From: Adiantum capillus-veneris
Lineage: Eukaryota > Streptophyta > Polypodiopsida > Polypodiales > Pteridaceae
Reading direction: 5' to 3'
Length of the DNA stretch: 64,000 nucleotides
Assembly (NCBI GenBank): GCA_014529385.2
Contig: CM043966.1
Location: 107,103,587-107,167,586, forward strand
The translations under genes were made by a program, and so were the position numbers. This document shows positions 34,491-44,707 of this stretch, one piece after another (the stretch's first letter is position 1; every line of letters starts with the position of its first letter). The notes beneath the pieces are model-generated. The model had not been told where the DNA came from, did not search any database, and saw only the letters and a list, made by a program, of their open reading frames with translations.

Positions 34491-34744
34491 ATTGTGGTTT
34501 TGTATGCGGTCGAGGCTTGCGAGGTCTCCCGATGTGAGTGTGTTTACAGATATGGGTGCATTGGTGTGCGTCGGTAAAGGTGATTGTGTGTAGCCGAAGT
34601 TGCTCGTAAGTGAGGCTGTTCGATGCAAGTTACAAATAGTGTGCGTATGTGTGTGATTCTGTGTGGCTTGGGGTGCTGGATACCTGCTGGGCTATAGAGA
34701 GGCATCGAGTTTGTGTACTGTGTGTTGTTCCATTTCCCCCATCC
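33138..34744 (+). repeat. element D 3' LTR (1607 bp)
   Basis: Uninterrupted LTR. It shows the empty target (cctttgccttatgcc, 34371-34385) of the solo LTR found in the 5' copy. It contains a longer (AG)n run than its partner. Confidence 0.88.
34425..34487. repeat. (AG)n microsatellite in D 3' LTR
   Basis: About 31 AG units, expanded relative to the 5' LTR copy. Confidence 0.95.
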
Positions 34745-34868
34745 GAACGGTCTATGAATAACTCACAAAAATGCCAGATCACTTCTAATCTACACTGACT
34801 GGACTAACGGAACCTTGTTATGCTGTAGCTTGTCCACGGACACATAGGGCTGGATGTGTCACGTGACA
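34745..34868 (-). repeat. element E 5' LTR, right part
   Basis: gaacggtctatgaat...gtcacgtgaca matches 24210-24328 of the other E LTR. It is the continuation after element D. Confidence 0.83.
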
Positions 34869-36450
34869 GACTCCAATCTATACCTAGTGCACATTAGAGT
34901 GATCGCTAAGCACGGTGGTCACAATTTTTTGAGCAATTTGGAGGTTTGATTGAGTATGTGTCTGGAAAAGCTAACCCTGTTGTAGATGCATTAAGTCGCA
35001 AAGGACAGATCCTGGCTCAAGTCAAGATCCACAGTTTCTCTTCAGGGTGTCTCTTTCGACAGCATGAAGAACCAGTACGCGGATTCCAAGTTTGGTAAGC
35101 AATGGTTGCAAGCTCTTGCTTCCCAAGGGCCTAGCAACTATCTCATTCGTGAAGGTTTGTTGTATTTTCGTTGTCTTCTATGTGTATTGCCCTCTCTCAG
35201 GACAACGATATTGCACGATGCACATGACTCTCTCACAGGTGGACACAAGGGAATGAACACCACTCTGGAAAAAATAGAAATGGAAAAAATAGAAAAATTC
35301 TTTTATTGGCCTAAAATGCGAAAGGATGTGTTTTGTTATGTCACACCGTGTACTATTTGTTAAAAGGTAAAAGCTCCTTGGGATAAGCAAGCTTCTTGTT
35401 TCCGCTGCCTATTCTCGATGGACCTTTTCATGATATTTCCATGGATTTTGTGACTAACCTTCCACCTAGTTTGCATTGAAGGAACACTCAATGTTTGACA
35501 ATTAATGACCGTTTCAGCAAGTTTTGCATGCTGATTCCTTGTAAGGCCACAGTCATCGCACAAGATGTAGCACGGTTGTTTAGAAAGCATTGGTACCCCC
35601 TCTGTGGTTTGCCAAAATCGATTGTTTCAAATAGGGATGTTAAGTTCACGTCCAATTTTTGGCACGCACTCTTTGAAAATTTTGGCACTAAGTTGAATTT
35701 TTTATCGTCTTTTCATTCACGGTCAGATGGTCAAATAGAGATTTACAATCAGCAGGCTTTTGATGTTTTAAAGTCATATATGCATGATCAACAGTCTCAT
35801 TGGGAGCTCTATCTCCCATTGGTTCGGACTGTTTTGAATGACTCTTATTCCTCTGCCATTGGTAGAACTCCGTATGAGACAGCTTTTGACCGTCCGTTCG
35901 AATCACTTTGACTCGTCAGTCAATCAAATGTATGATGCCAATGCTGAAAGTCAATGGTTGGATGAGATTTCTGAGAGTGTGAAGCTTCGGCTAAGCAAGG
36001 CTCAAGAGTCTTACTCACGGCAGGCCAACAAGCATTGCCAGGATGTTTCTATCAAGGAAGGGGATTGGGTGTATTTAAGAATCATGAAGCAACGTCTTAA
36101 GCAAGTTGGAAAGAAGTGTCCAAAGTTGTCTTTTCGAATGTATGGTCCATTTCCTGTCATTAAAAAGATAAATGAGGTTTCTATGAAATTGCAATTGCCT
36201 AACTCATGGTCAATGCACAATGTTTTCCATGTTTCTTGGTTGAAAGTGTTCCAGGGAACACCTCCAAAGGACATTTCAAAAGAAGAAGAGCCGGAGATCA
36301 TCGATGAAGCAAAAGTCATGGCGCCGGAGCAAGTGTTGTTGCATCGGTTTCGCCATGGCTCAAAGAAGCAAGTTAGATAGTAGTTTTTGAAGTTCAAGGA
36401 TCGAGGAACCCACGAAGCAGTGTGGGTCGATGAAGAGTTTTTCAAAAATT
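34869..36450 (+). pseudogene. element F RNase H end and integrase with chromodomain-like tail
   Basis: YVSGKANP and DALSRKG end RNase H. Integrase has an N-terminal HHCC zinc site (LHDAHDSLTGGHKG, then CTIC at 35350-35363) and a core from 35495 (TINDRFSKFCMLIPCK, FRKHWYPLCGLPKSIVSNRD, FHSRSDGQIE). A C-terminal part follows (KEGDWVYLRI, PFPVIKKINEVSMKLQLP, NVFHVSWLKVF). The tail (PEQVLLHRFRHGSKKQV...FLKFKDRGTHEAVWVDEEFF) looks like a chromodomain, placing F among chromoviruses. Frameshifts near 35363-35495 and 35911 and a stop at 36380 break it. Confidence 0.83.
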
Positions 36451-36510
36451 ACCGAGAGCCGTTGGCAGACTACAAGGAAGCCATGCAGCTCGGTACCAGT
36501 ACCTCACTTT

Positions 36511-36526
36511 AAAAAGGAAGGGAAGG
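36511..36526 (+). other. element F polypurine tract
   Basis: AAAAAGGAAGGGAAGG directly before the 3' LTR; primer site for plus-strand synthesis. Confidence 0.8.
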
Positions 36527-37486
36527 CACGTGCACATCTAACACTATGTGCATGTGGACAAGCTACTTCAAGTTCAGGGTTCAGGTCAGCTTAGGAAGTA
36601 TTCTGGCACCTTTCTGAGCTTGTGCGCACGCCGTTTATGTCTAGGCACTTAGAATAGTTGCATATCCTCTGGTTGCACACAACATGATCATCAGCATTAC
36701 AGTCAGTAGCCATCATGAGCATTTTACAATGCACAGAATCCATTTTCCCTATTTTAGCCATTTTTCACTTATTATTAATAAGTGACTGTGGGAAACTCGG
36801 TAGGGCAAATTTCCTAAGTTAATATTAAAGAAACCTGGCAGTCACTCAGTAGAGCAAAAGAAACCAAGAGAGCACAGGCAGAATCTGCAGCAGGCCCTCT
36901 AGTGTTTCTCCTAAGCAAGACCTCAACAAAACCAGCGTTTGCAGATCAGCCTACCAGCGTTTCCTGATCAACCAAACAAGCGTTTTTACTACAGCCAGCA
37001 TCAGCGTTTTCGCAACAGCAAGTTCAGCGTTTTACAGCCAGCAAACCTAGCGTCTTTCTGCCCTGCAACAGTAGTGTTTTCAGACCAGCATATTCAGCCA
37101 CTGAAGTCAGCGTTTTTAGCCAGCCGTCATCAACGTCTTCGTCGCCATCGTCTCCGACTTAGATCATCATTGCATCATAGCATCAAGAACTTGCATCAGC
37201 ACCTTTGTACCAGATTTGTGCAATCAATAGCATAGACTTCTCTCGCCATCGAGAGAGGGGCCCTTGGAGGAGGATTTGACAACAGTCTGGTGTCGTATTC
37301 TTCTCTCCATCTCTCTCTCAGTCTCAGTACCTTCATTCACACTGTCATTCACTTTGTCTGTGATCATTTGCACTCTCTCACTAAAGGAACGAAAGGGAGC
37401 CTTCCGTAAGTAAAAGGAAACCTTGAGCACAGTTCGGAGCACTCATCTTGAGCAAAGTTCAGCATTCACTTCCGCTGCACCTTACA
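36527..37486 (+). repeat. element F 3' LTR (about 960 bp)
   Basis: It starts CACGTGCACATC, lacking the TGT expected from the 5' LTR, and ends GCACCTTACA. It lacks the MITE found in the 5' LTR, so it shows the empty site (ctgcagcaggccctc). Confidence 0.86.
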
Positions 37487-37491
37487 CTCTG

Positions 37492-37615
37492 GGGATGATA
37501 TATCGCCACTCCGTGTCGCCTATCGTCTCTCTCTCTCAGTTCAGTTGTTATTGAAGTGCTAAAAGTTTGTTCAGTATGTTCTTCTCTATTGGCACGTGGT
37601 CCCCCTCTTGTGATA
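37492..37615 (+). repeat. element C 5' LTR, right part
   Basis: Continuation of C's 5' LTR after F; it matches 59950-60072 (ccactccgtgtcg..., ctattggcac...). It ends CTTGTGATA where the 3' LTR has CTTGTGACA. The PBS follows one base later. Confidence 0.82.
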
Positions 37616-37616
37616 G

Positions 37617-37628
37617 TGGTATCAGAGC
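37617..37628 (+). other. element C primer-binding site
   Basis: TGGTATCAGAGC, complementary to the 3' end of plant initiator tRNA-Met, lies directly after the 5' LTR. It is the standard start of minus-strand DNA synthesis in LTR elements. Confidence 0.9.
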
Positions 37629-37830
37629 ATCAGGCGTGTGCTTTTCTGAAAGCATACCGGTCCTACCAAAGAACAGACAGAGCAAACCGATGCGGCCAAA
37701 AGTCTACTTGAATTTTATTTGCCGACCCCGGACTTACTAGTCACTCCCACCCTTCATACATCGTGCATCGGGCACGCTCCCGTCTTCGTCTCTCTATCTT
37801 ATAGGGCATAAGCCAGAAAGAACCCAAGAT

Positions 37831-38835
37831 ATGGATTCAGCAGAATATTTGCAGTTTCTTGTCAACGAGCTTCACGACATTCTTTCGCGGCATCCTCAGT
37901 AAAATCTTTCGATGCTGCAAGGTTTTCAACAATTTTTAAATTACATGTTACCCCCTCTAATGCCTCAAGTGGTACCTCCTCCTCCGGCACCAAAAAGTAC
38001 GAGGGCTTCCAACTGGCAACCTTCCCAGCCGTCTGTTCCAATCGGGGGAGTCTTCAGGAATATGGTGAAGCCATCTGACCCAAATTCAGTGCAACCGCCT
38101 TTGCCACCGTCGTTGCCACCACCTACCCCGGCCCTCCCACCAAGCTATAATGGTTGGAGCCCATATGGATACCCTTATTATCCGTACCCAGGATACGTGC
38201 CTAAGCAACCCAAAGACTTCAAAGATGGCGGTACGACAATCAAATTTTTCACTTTTTTCGGGGTGAAAGATCAGAAGAAGCATTGCATTTCCTACCCTAC
38301 AGCAATTCGACAACATCTATGCTTTGGGGAACTATACAGAAGAATCCAAGATTTCTCGAGCAGCGGGATTTCTTAAAGATAATGCTATGCAATGGTGGAG
38401 TTCAATCGCGACACAAACGCATGCTCCAAGGACTTGGCAAGCTTTCAAGACAGTTTTTGCACGCAATTACATGACTTCTATGTTTGAAGTCCGGATTTTG
38501 ACAGAGTGGGGCAACTTGAAAATGCTTGCCACCGAAACCATGGACGACTATAACCAAAGGTTTCTCGACGTGTACCTTTTGGTGTCCTCCTTTAGGATCA
38601 TTCCCTTGGAGGCCCAATGCGAGCGATGCACCATTGGAGTACCATCACCATTGCAAGAATATTGTCTCTCCAAGCAAGTCACCACCATGCAAGAGCTTAT
38701 GGACCAAGCCGCGGTCGGCTACAAACTAATGAAGGGAAAGCTAGAGTTTACCACAGAAGAACCTCCAGCCACTAACCACAACTCTTGGCAACAATGAGCA
38801 AATTCTCGAGAGTCTCGTGAAAACCAACCGGAAGG
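37831..38835 (+). pseudogene. element C gag, N-terminal and central part
   Basis: It starts MDSAEYLQFLVNELHDIL and has a stop soon after, then a Pro-rich region (PPPPAP; PPTPALPPSYN) ending GGTTIKFFTFFGVKD. A frameshift leads into the retrotransposon gag domain (AAGFLKDNAMQWWSS, TWQAFKTVFARNY, ATETMDDYNQRFL, MQELMDQAAVGYK). It is interrupted at 38835 by the hAT transposon and resumes in frame at 58122 once one copy of the TSD is discounted. At least two stops and two frameshifts disable it. Confidence 0.82.
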
Positions 38836-38852
38836 CAGAGTTACCTGGAACG

Positions 38853-39349
38853 CGGAACGGGAACGACGACGGGCCTCCCTAGGGAACGGGGGAACGAGAA
38901 GGGGTCCGGAACAGGAAGCGCAGAACGGGAGGCTAAAAAACCCCCAAATAATCCTATTTTTAGCATTATGTGTTTGAATACAAGTAGTACTAGAGTCCTT
39001 TGACTCTAATATCCACAAAAAACACGATTCGAAGACCATTCAACCTTATTATGACTTGATTGGGATGTGCAGCACCGCAGCCATGGATGATGCTACATAC
39101 ACAACATTGAACAAACACAATGCCCGTACACAATAACATATGTAATTACAGATGAAAGCTCTCAAATAATTACAAGAGTAGAAGTCAGAGAGAACACTTT
39201 TCGCTTAATTCTGGCTAACAAGGCCCGCCAAGGTACTACAAAAAAACCAAAGGTGACATACCATAATGAGAGTCGAGACTACAAGGGAGTCAAACGAGTG
39301 ACCACAATACCAAAAGACTGAAGGTGACAAATACCATAAAGATGCTAGT
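38853..39349 (-). other. hAT left subterminal region and flank of element A
   Basis: The first 80 bp are GGAAC-rich; the rest is AT-rich with no recognisable frame. It is probably the 3' end of the hAT element. Confidence 0.5.
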
Positions 39350-40014
39350 TGTAACAGACTTGGACACTCCAAGTAAAGAATCAATCACGACAGCACCAAA
39401 TAACAATTCACAAATCACAATAGATTTGTACTTGCCCGGTGGAGTTCAGTGCTTAGAGATATTGGCCCCAAAGACCGGCTCCCCTTTCGGTATTTCTTTA
39501 TATATTAAATCAATGTCAAGGTACAACAGAGTTGTTAGGGTTTCACTCTCAGACTCTGCGTCCAGATGCTCTGCAGAGTGAACCCAAAATAACTTCTTTA
39601 AAGTTCTTACAAGGGATGTCAAAAGCAGAGCCCCAAAAGCTTCCAAATCAAAAGCAAATTGTTCTCTCTCTATCTCACACAAACTCTCTTGAGTTCTGCA
39701 AAATAAAGCAATCAATTCTCTCTCTCTCTCTCTCCTTGCCAAAGCGTAGAGGAAAAGCAAAGCTGCCGTCGCTAGAGGGCTGAAAATCAAAAAATATATA
39801 TATGTTTTTTTCCGTACAGTACACGTCAGCATTCCAACGCATTATCCGGAAATATGCCCCTCTGCTGCTAGGGTTAGGGTTAGGGTTTAGGACAAATTTT
39901 AGGGTTAGGGTTTCTGGCACATTTTAGGGTTTGCAGGTTTTAGGATTAGGGTTCAAAAGTCAAAGTTAGGGTTTCCCGCATGCTCTCGGACAGACACATC
40001 ATCACTTTGTGACA
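39350..40014 (-). repeat. element A 3' LTR (665 bp)
   Basis: Left end TGTAACAGACTTGG, right end CTTTGTGACA; the polypurine tract (plus strand tacccccctctt) follows at 40015-40026. It contains the shared LTR block at 39454-39499 and TTAGGG repeats at 39868-39975. Confidence 0.88.
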
Positions 40015-40024
40015 TACCCCCCTC

Positions 40025-40508
40025 TTAAAAGCATTATAATCGCCCTCGATTACGCCTGCAAAATAGACAAAAGCCATAAACCGTCTTAGCAGACACTGAC
40101 TGTTAGTACCTACGTACTAGGAACACACATCTAGCACATGTACCAATCGGCAGTCACATCACAGGACATTCAACATTCATTCAAATCTTAGACCATAATT
40201 TATCGGCAATGTAGCTAGCAATCGCATATAGATCCAATCGGGACCTCATCGATGTTCGATGGACTAACCCCTATTGCAACCATGTCTATTCGAGATCAAT
40301 CAGACCAAAATGCTGCAGTCATTTCCTCTATCAGTTCCTACACTTAAAAGAAGTCAAGAACAAATCAGTATCATATTCAGGAATTCAATTTCATAAAGTC
40401 ATACAGCAGAATACTGTCAGCTTTCAGTATCCCTGAAGCTCAAAGAGACATCAGTGACTCTAGTATCTAAATCAAGGCATTTGTTGACAAAGAAGCGGAG
40501 CGACTCCC
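40025..40508 (-). other. element A 3' noncoding region
   Basis: It matches 51237-51689 of element B (cgtcttagcagacactgac..., cgatgt-ccgat). No coding sequence. The match ends at gagcggagc(g/a)actccc. Confidence 0.75.
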
Positions 40509-40764
40509 TCCATCCCTCAAACACCATTTTCAAGAATAGGAGATGCATATTTTCAATTGAAAAAATGTTAAAGTCATCTACAAATATCGCCAAAAACATG
40601 TGTAGAAACTCACCGAACATTTCCATCATACATTGCTAAAAGGTTGCTAGAGCATTGCATAATCAAATGGCATTACTAACTACATAAAAGCTCTCCATTT
40701 AGTGATGAATGTTTTTCTTTTCTATCCTCTAGTAATGTCCTTATCTTATTGTAGCCACTATATC

Positions 40765-40961
40765 TGTTGGGGTAAACTCTTACCTCTGTCGGACACTCAG
40801 AGATGTCCGATCGCCCATTACTTGTACACACCTTATTTTTTACTAGATAGAAGAATAAGGGGATTTCTCACATACATAGTGTTGAGCTGCTCCACCCACA
40901 TCTTGTGTACTCTCTCTCTCCTTCTCACTCTCCGACCATGCATCTCCTTTGTGCACTCACA
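40765..40961 (+). repeat. element G 5' LTR
   Basis: TGTTGGGGTAAAC...GCACTCACA, 197 bp, followed by att and the PBS. Confidence 0.92.
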
Positions 40962-42439
40962 ATTGGTATCAGAGCTACGGCGGCGAATGATGTGAGCGAT
41001 GGCTTCCCGACAGGTCGGAAGCGACAAAGCTCGGTTATGGTAGCTTGAGCTTGGCGGTAGTGGAGAGATCAAGAAAGATTTAAAAGCTTTGTGAGAATAC
41101 AATGGGAGCTTGTGAGCTCAGCTGAGAGTGATGTATACTCTTGTGGAAGCTCAAAAGAGAGTGATGAAAATTGTGTAAGTGAAGGTGCTGCCCTAAAAAC
41201 TGTGTAACATCACTGTTTTCAAATTCCTTTTTCTCCTTGTAGATTGCAAATTTGAGAATTCCACCCACATTCCCCATCCATTTTGACGTGGTCTACAACT
41301 TTCCAGAAGAAACGTTTTACAAATTCTCACCGTTTTGCTGATATTCAGCTCAGACTGACTATATACAAAAATTGCAGGTTTTTGTTTTTGCATAGTGTGC
41401 GAGTTTGATGCACTTTTGGAAGCACGCCACGTGCTCAAAATTAGGTGCATAAATTATGAGCTTAAGATGCAATTTTAGCTTGTGGTTTGAGGGTTTTTGG
41501 TAGATTTGGGCAACGAAGTACGGAGGCATTTACACACCATCAAAGCGATCTCTTGAGAGAGAATTTTTGGAGCACACGAGTGGAGCTTCTTTCACAGGTT
41601 TTCACAGGATACTTTGATAGTGATATTGTGCTTGGATTCATGGTCTTTGCGGATGGTCTGCATATGGTGATGGCACATGGTTGATGCCCATTGTACATTC
41701 ATTTTGGCGAGCACTTTCAACTGCCTGTGAGCTCTCTTGAGAGCATTGTTTTCACATTGATCAAGTTTTTGGATTGGAACTCTTTTGGTGCTTGCTTATG
41801 CACGGTCACTCTGCTGATGTACGTTGAGTGTGGATTGCCATTGTATGTGAAAATGTGGAGCCATTTTGGCATTTCTACTTATTGGCGTTGAGTAGTGTTA
41901 TGGTTTATGGTAGAGATTGTACTTGAGTTTTTGCTCAATTTTCAGGGAAAACTCTGTCGGATTTTTCCCAGATTCTCGCCATGGTTTATGCGTATTTGCA
42001 GTTTACTCTCTAAAGGTTTTAGTGATCAAGCGTTACTCACACATTGACATGTTTTGTCAGTTTGGACACAGTGTAATGTTCTTGTACCCACTCTCACAGG
42101 AGTGAGGATTATGTATGCTTGTGTGGCTACAACTTTGCCAGTCACATGTTTCATAGGTTTTATGCAGACTTTTGCAAGCAGTCACTCTTCTGGAATGCAT
42201 TTTGAGCTAGTTTTCTCCCTACTTGCGTATATGGTTATGCGCTTTATGCTCGGTTGAGCAGTGTGTCCTAGTTTATGCTTGCAGATAGCAGATTTTGGAG
42301 TTGGTTTTTACATATGTGAGCATTGGTTTTGATGCGATTGGTTATGGTTTTCATGATTGTGTAGTGGTCAAGTTACTTCCCACTTTGTTGCCATTTGGCA
42401 TTCACTTATGGTTGCAGATATGTGTGGCAATTTAGAGTC

Positions 42440-42886
42440 TACAACGATGACTCTTGAGAGACGGTGGTCTCGTTCTTGCCAATACTTGTGTTGTTGGCAT
42501 TGTGGTCACACAGGGCACATTAGATGTTGTTGTTTCAAACGTATGAGATAGCAGCGGAGATCTATGCATGGTGTTCATGAGGTTTTGATGCATGCTAGAG
42601 CATTGGCTTCATATGACACTGGCGACGATGTCACATTGTTCCTCTTGATTACATGTCTTTGAGCAGTGACACTTCTCCACGTTGGTTGCTAGATAAGGAG
42701 GCAATTTTTCATGTCACACCGCATCGTGAGTGGTTTAGCACCTTCTCTAGTGGGACTTTTGGTTGTCTATACTTAATCGATGGTTCGATGATTGACATAG
42801 AGGGTGCAGAAGACGTTTGTTTGTCTTTGCCTAGTGGTGCATCATACACACTACGACATGTGCGCTACATTCCTCAACTAAGATAG
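42440..42886 (+). pseudogene. element G zinc knuckle and protease-type remnant
   Basis: A CCHC knuckle CWHCGHTGHIRCCC is encoded near 42494-42535. From 42653, SPRWLLDKEAIFHVTPHREW then FSSGTFGCLYLIDGSMIDIE and LPSGASYTLRHVRYIPQLR match the copia protease / pre-integrase region. The catalytic D-S-G-A is changed to D-K-E-A, so the protease is dead. Confidence 0.75.
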
Positions 42887-42959
42887 ATCTTGATCTTAGT
42901 GAGACAGTTAACAGACTTTTGTTGTCAAATACTGCTTAGAGAGCAGTCTTTCTAGATGC

Positions 42960-43798
42960 ATTGTGGTTCAGAGGAGCCTGCACAACAGCCTGATATATCC
43001 TATGCATGTGTTTGAGGTTCGAGACGATGTAGTCTCGATTTTGTTGCTCACATGCTTTGAGTGAGAGACGAGACGTGTCTCTTTTGCACTTGAGATCCAC
43101 CATGCTCATGAGACAAAGCATTTAGTTTTGCAAGACATGCCAGTAGACTTTGTAGAAACAAAGATAAGAGCAGCAGTGCTCTAGTGAGACACATCAGGTG
43201 TTGTCAAAGTTTGTGCAAGTAGAGGTAGAGCAAGTCTGCTCCCTAGAGACATAGACAGAGATGACATATATGGAGTTCTTTGATATGCTCATGTTAGAGG
43301 CTGATGAGTTGGTGCCAAGATGCATAGTTTTGCCTATGGGGGATAGGGACGTAGGTTTTCCAATGTCAGCGTTGACACATCCATACATGATTGGTAGTCT
43401 TGATGATGTAGTGATTGAAGATAACGCAAAGGAGGCAAGTACAGCTAGCTTTGTGCAGATTTTGCCAACATTTGAGCATCTCATGTTCGACTTACTAGGG
43501 TCGAGGCCCGATCTAGCAGCTGCAGTGGGAGCATTTGCAGCAAGGATTGTCATCGTACAGTGATCGAAACTAGCATGATGCTTTGTGGAGCTTTATAGAC
43601 CATATAGAGTTGTTTGTGGGATTTATTAGCATGGGTACACATGCTCGCCTACCACCAGAGCCGATACAACTATGTGTAGATCGATAGAGTGAGCCAGTGG
43701 GCATAGGTTGAGAGAGTCTCTCACCTAGTTTCTTGTACATACTAGTAGTTTAGCTAGTAGGTCTCACTTATCGGCACATCGCCTTTAAGTGGGAATTT
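42960..43798 (+). other. element G 3' part, unrecognised
   Basis: Includes a 100-codon frame (43261-43563: MEFFDMLMLEADELVPRCIV, FVQILPTFEHLMFDLLGSRP) with no family I recognise. Frames at 41487-42257 in the 5' part are also unrecognised. Confidence 0.4.
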
Positions 43799-44009
43799 GT
43801 TGGGGTAAAGGCAGTGTGCCTCTTACCTTTGTCGGACACGTCAGAGATTTCCGATCGCCCATCACTTGTACACACCTAATTCTTTTCTAGATAGAAGAAT
43901 AAGGGGCTCTCTCACATACATAGTGTTGAGCTACTCCACCCACATCCTGTGTACTCTGTCTCTCTCTCCTTCTTGCTCTCCGAACATGCATCGCATTCAC
44001 GCACTCACA
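43799..44009 (+). repeat. element G 3' LTR
   Basis: TGTTGGGGTAAAG...GCACTCACA, 211 bp, after the purine-rich aagtgggaat. Confidence 0.92.
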
Positions 44010-44420
44010 ATATCCATCCATGAAACTACACATCTTGTGGCTAGCAATATCATCCAACATCATATCAGTGAATAAAGAGGAAATGAGCCCTTAATGGTTT
44101 GAGCATTGAGCTTTCAATTAATCAATAGAGACCCTTGATAGTGGTTCTTCTTTGGAACAACCACTATCAAAAACAACCAATCAATGCTTGCTACTTTAGT
44201 GAGATGAATCACGCTTTCAATAGATTTTCAATTTCTTTCTGGCATAATTTAGATTCATTATATACCTCTAGAGCCTCATTGGTTCTACATTTGGTTTCAG
44301 TGATATTCGATTTTCACATACCTTTGGATCTACTCCTTTCAAGTCTGTATTCTCCCAGACAAATACATCCTTAAACTTCTGAAAATAATTTCCTGACTCT
44401 CATGCCTAAGGTAGGACTGG

Positions 44421-44610
44421 AGGGGCAAGGCCCTCATCTACCTATGCATGGTCAAGGGGACTCCTAAAATAGAGATCAAGGGTCTATTTAGGGATAAGAA
44501 TGTGGTTGACATGAGCATGTAGTAGTTCCCATGTCCTTTCACTAGTATCAAAGCTTAGGGGAGGGGGGTAGCATGGAAGAGAGGGTTGGAGTTTTCGCTT
44601 TGCATGAAGC

Positions 44611-44707
<97 letters not shown>

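Larger units (their letters stand above)
28809..34744 (+). mobile_element. element D: gag-only LTR element with 1.6-kb LTRs (TR-GAG-like)
   Basis: The LTRs at 28809-31240 (containing an 822-bp solo LTR) and 33138-34744 begin TGGTACAGCCCGAC and end TTTCCCCCATCC. The internal 1.9 kb encodes only a gag domain and a repeat-bearing frame, no pol. It is inserted in E's 5' LTR; the flanks gcacag and gaacgg are each one base off the empty site gcacgg in E's other LTR, an imperfect 6-bp TSD. Large LTRs with a gag-only body match the TR-GAG/LARD class. Confidence 0.82.
23442..34868 (-). mobile_element. element E: nonautonomous relative of F, in F's RNase H
   Basis: The LTRs (23442-24328; 27646-28808 plus 34745-34868) read, on the minus strand, TGT...CACGT-GACACATCC to CCGCTGCACCTTACA, the same ends as F. 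The PBS (minus strand tagtatcagagc, one change from the standard site) is at 27633-27644 and the polypurine tract at 24329-24342. The 3.3-kb internal region encodes gag, zinc knuckle, a protease-like region and an Asp/His-rich frame, but no RT or integrase. D is inserted in its 5' LTR. No perfect TSD was found; the two ends do abut the two halves of F's RNase H. Confidence 0.83.
40765..44009 (+). mobile_element. element G: nonautonomous Ty1/copia
   Basis: LTRs at 40765-40961 and 43799-44009 begin TGTTGGGGTAAA and end GCACTCACA. TSD atatc at 40760-40764 and 44010-44014. PBS TGGTATCAGAGC at 40964-40975. The 2.8-kb interior keeps a gag zinc knuckle and a protease-type segment but no integrase or RT. 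It disrupts the RT of relic J. Confidence 0.92.
40509..44420 (-). pseudogene. relic of a third Ty3/gypsy element (J): RT, split by copia element G
   Basis: On the minus strand 44420 to 44010 carries fragments like FKDVFVWENTDLKGVDPKVC, IVVVPKK and, beside the copia insertion, MMLDDIASHKMCSFMDGY in damaged form. After G, 40764 to 40509 carries CNA.ATF-like sequence then MMEMFGEFLHMFLAIFVDDF (FVDD, both Asp present) and NIFSIENMHLLFLKMVFEG. Together these are RT blocks of a gypsy type different from A, B, F. Many stops; orientation minus. Confidence 0.72.

Noticed and set aside
28809-34744. Apparent segmental duplication of a gene-bearing region (28809-31240 against 33138-34744)
   Set aside because: The copies flank an internal gag, share exact ends, and sit inside another element's LTR with an imperfect TSD; they are the two LTRs of element D.
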